From DHVE2 group archaeon (lineage in GTDB: Archaea; Thermoplasmatota; Thermoplasmata; Thermoplasmatales; Aciduliprofundaceae), in NCBI GenBank assembly GCA_027056155.1, contig JALULR010000136.1, forward strand, positions 3,826 through 9,306: DNA of 5,481 nt, given 5' to 3'. Position 1 is the first letter of the stretch; each line of letters begins with the position of its first letter. This document shows, in pieces, positions 4,631 through 5,481 of this stretch. The position numbers and the translations under genes were made by a program. Under the pieces are notes generated by a model. That model was not told the origin of the DNA and did no database searches. It saw only the letters and a program-made list of their open reading frames with translations.

Positions 4631-5481
4631 ATGAGAAGATGCAAGTTCTGCGGCAGAGAATCCTACATACAGCTCCGCTCACCTAAGTTGGCTATGTGCA
4701 AGGAGCATTATAGAGAGTACGTTGAGAGGAAAGTGGAGCGCACAATCCATAAAAATAAAATGTTCTCAAAAGATAGCAAAGTTCTAGTTGCTGTTAGCGG
4801 TGGCAAAGACGCACTTGCTGTGGCGATTGCACTTAAAAATTTGGGCTATGAGTTTGAGTGTCTCCATATAAATCTCGGAATTGGCGAGTATTCTACTCAT
4901 TCAGAGGAGCTCGTTAAAGAGCAGTGTAATTCTCTGGGCACTTCTTTGCATGTGCTCTCGCTCCGCGAGCTGGTTGGCAAGGGCATAGGCGAGGTTAGAA
5001 CCCGCAGGGCTCCGTGCTCATATTGTGGTATGACCAAGCGATACCTGATGAATAAGTTTGCGTGGGATAACGGCTACGATGTTATAGCTACTGGTCATAA
5101 TCTCGATGATGAATCTGCGTTTTTATTGGGTAATGTGCTGCACTGGAACACTGGCTATCTTTCAAGGCAAGGTCCCTACCTCCCGCCCGGCAAGAAGATG
5201 GTTGCTAGAGCCAAGCCCCTGTACGAGCTTACCAACTACGAGATAGAGATGTATGTTGCCCTTTTTAATATGCCCGTAATGCGAGAAAAATGCCCGCATG
5301 CTGAGGGGGCAAAAAGCATACTATATGCTCGCGTGCTAAACGAAATTGAAGAAATTGCACCGGGCACAAAGCTCAATTTTGTAAAGGGCTATTTGAAAAA
5401 CAAAGAATTGTTTAAAGGAGAAGAGCTTGAATTGAAAGAGTGCAAAGTATGCGGCATGCCCACCTTGGGCGATGTATGCTC
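4631..5481 (+). CDS. tRNA 2-thiouridine synthesis PP-loop enzyme, TtuA/NcsA (Ncs6) family (3' truncated)
   Basis: The window contains 283 complete codons and then the frame runs off the edge. These enzymes adenylate a tRNA uridine and insert sulphur, making 2-thiouridine at U34 (Ncs6/NcsA) or U54 (TtuA). An N-terminal zinc finger is formed by Cys4 and Cys7 (CKFC) with Cys23 and His26 (MCKEH). The PP-loop is VAVSGGKDA (53-61). The [4Fe-4S] ligands are Cys129 and Cys132 in APCSYCG, and Cys221 in REKCPHAEGAKS. GHNLDDE (155-161) is the usual conserved block. A second zinc finger begins with CKVCG and Cys283, its last ligand lying outside the window. The start at 4631 gives the normal N-terminus, a Cys-x-x-Cys right after the first residues. 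An ATG at 4610 with AGGT 5 bp upstream would add seven residues (MFFPCGH) and is a real alternative. U34 and U54 specificity cannot be told apart here, so no gene symbol is given. Confidence 0.93.
   Translation, partial: MRRCKFCGRESYIQLRSPKLAMCKEHYREYVERKVERTIHKNKMFSKDSKVLVAVSGGKDALAVAIALKNLGYEFECLHINLGIGEYSTHSEELVKEQCNSLGTSLHVLSLRELVGKGIGEVRTRRAPCSYCGMTKRYLMNKFAWDNGYDVIATGHNLDDESAFLLGNVLHWNTGYLSRQGPYLPPGKKMVARAKPLYELTNYEIEMYVALFNMPVMREKCPHAEGAKSILYARVLNEIEEIAPGTKLNFVKGYLKNKELFKGEELELKECKVCGMPTLGDVC

Noticed and set aside
4584..4682. N-terminal extension of the HAD protein from the ATG at 4682
   Set aside because: HAD motif I normally lies within the first ten residues or so. The extension is Cys/Arg/Phe-rich and is the antisense of the zinc-finger region of the thiolase.
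3985..4686. Long plus-strand frame of 233 residues across the HAD gene
   Set aside because: It is antisense to a gene with all HAD motifs, has no recognisable motif of its own, and runs into the thiolase start region in another frame.
1..5481. tRNA, rRNA, CRISPR, insertion-sequence or prophage signals
   Set aside because: I saw no cloverleaf, direct-repeat array, transposase motif or terminal inverted repeats; coding sequence covers nearly the whole window.

Overview
The window looks like part of the chromosome of an archaeon, probably a euryarchaeon. This rests on three things. The protein families fit: an archaeal-type RNA 3'-phosphate cyclase, a PAC2 proteasome-assembly chaperone with an HbYX tail, a CheF-like protein and a TtuA/NcsA-type tRNA thiolation enzyme. 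Recognisable BRE/TATA elements sit about 25-27 bp upstream of start codons with no Shine-Dalgarno site, which indicates leaderless transcripts. The genes are also tightly packed. A relative of Thermoplasmata such as Aciduliprofundum would fit, but the lineage is only a guess. Codon use and base composition look uniform, and I see no insertion sequence, CRISPR array, tRNA, rRNA or phage gene.

Layout. Positions 1-577 (+) hold the 3' part of a rhomboid intramembrane serine protease. The gene for RNA 3'-terminal phosphate cyclase (rtcA, 584-1564, +) follows 6 bp later, probably in the same transcript. A PAC2-family proteasome assembly chaperone (1549-2280, -) runs tail-to-tail into rtcA with a 16-bp overlap. 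The only sizeable intergenic gap (2281-2485) carries divergent promoters. From it a two-gene operon reads right: a response regulator with an unassigned C-terminal domain (2486-3076) and a CheF-like protein with two PH-like repeats and a winged helix (3086-3931). A HAD hydrolase gene (3909-4583, -) overlaps the end of the CheF-like gene by 23 bp. Divergent from it, a PP-loop tRNA 2-thiolation enzyme begins at 4631 and runs off the right edge.

The genes cover RNA and tRNA processing (rtcA, thiolase), protein quality control (rhomboid, PAC2) and signalling (response regulator plus CheF-like). Only the two + strand pairs look like transcription units. The most notable part is the response regulator/CheF-like pair. 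In known archaea CheF links CheY to the archaellum motor, but here no che or archaellum gene is visible, the regulator carries an extra alpha/beta domain, and its partner ends in a winged helix. Other points of interest are the HbYX tail of the chaperone, encoded entirely inside the antisense rtcA overlap, and a HAD enzyme whose catalytic DxD motif reads DxT.
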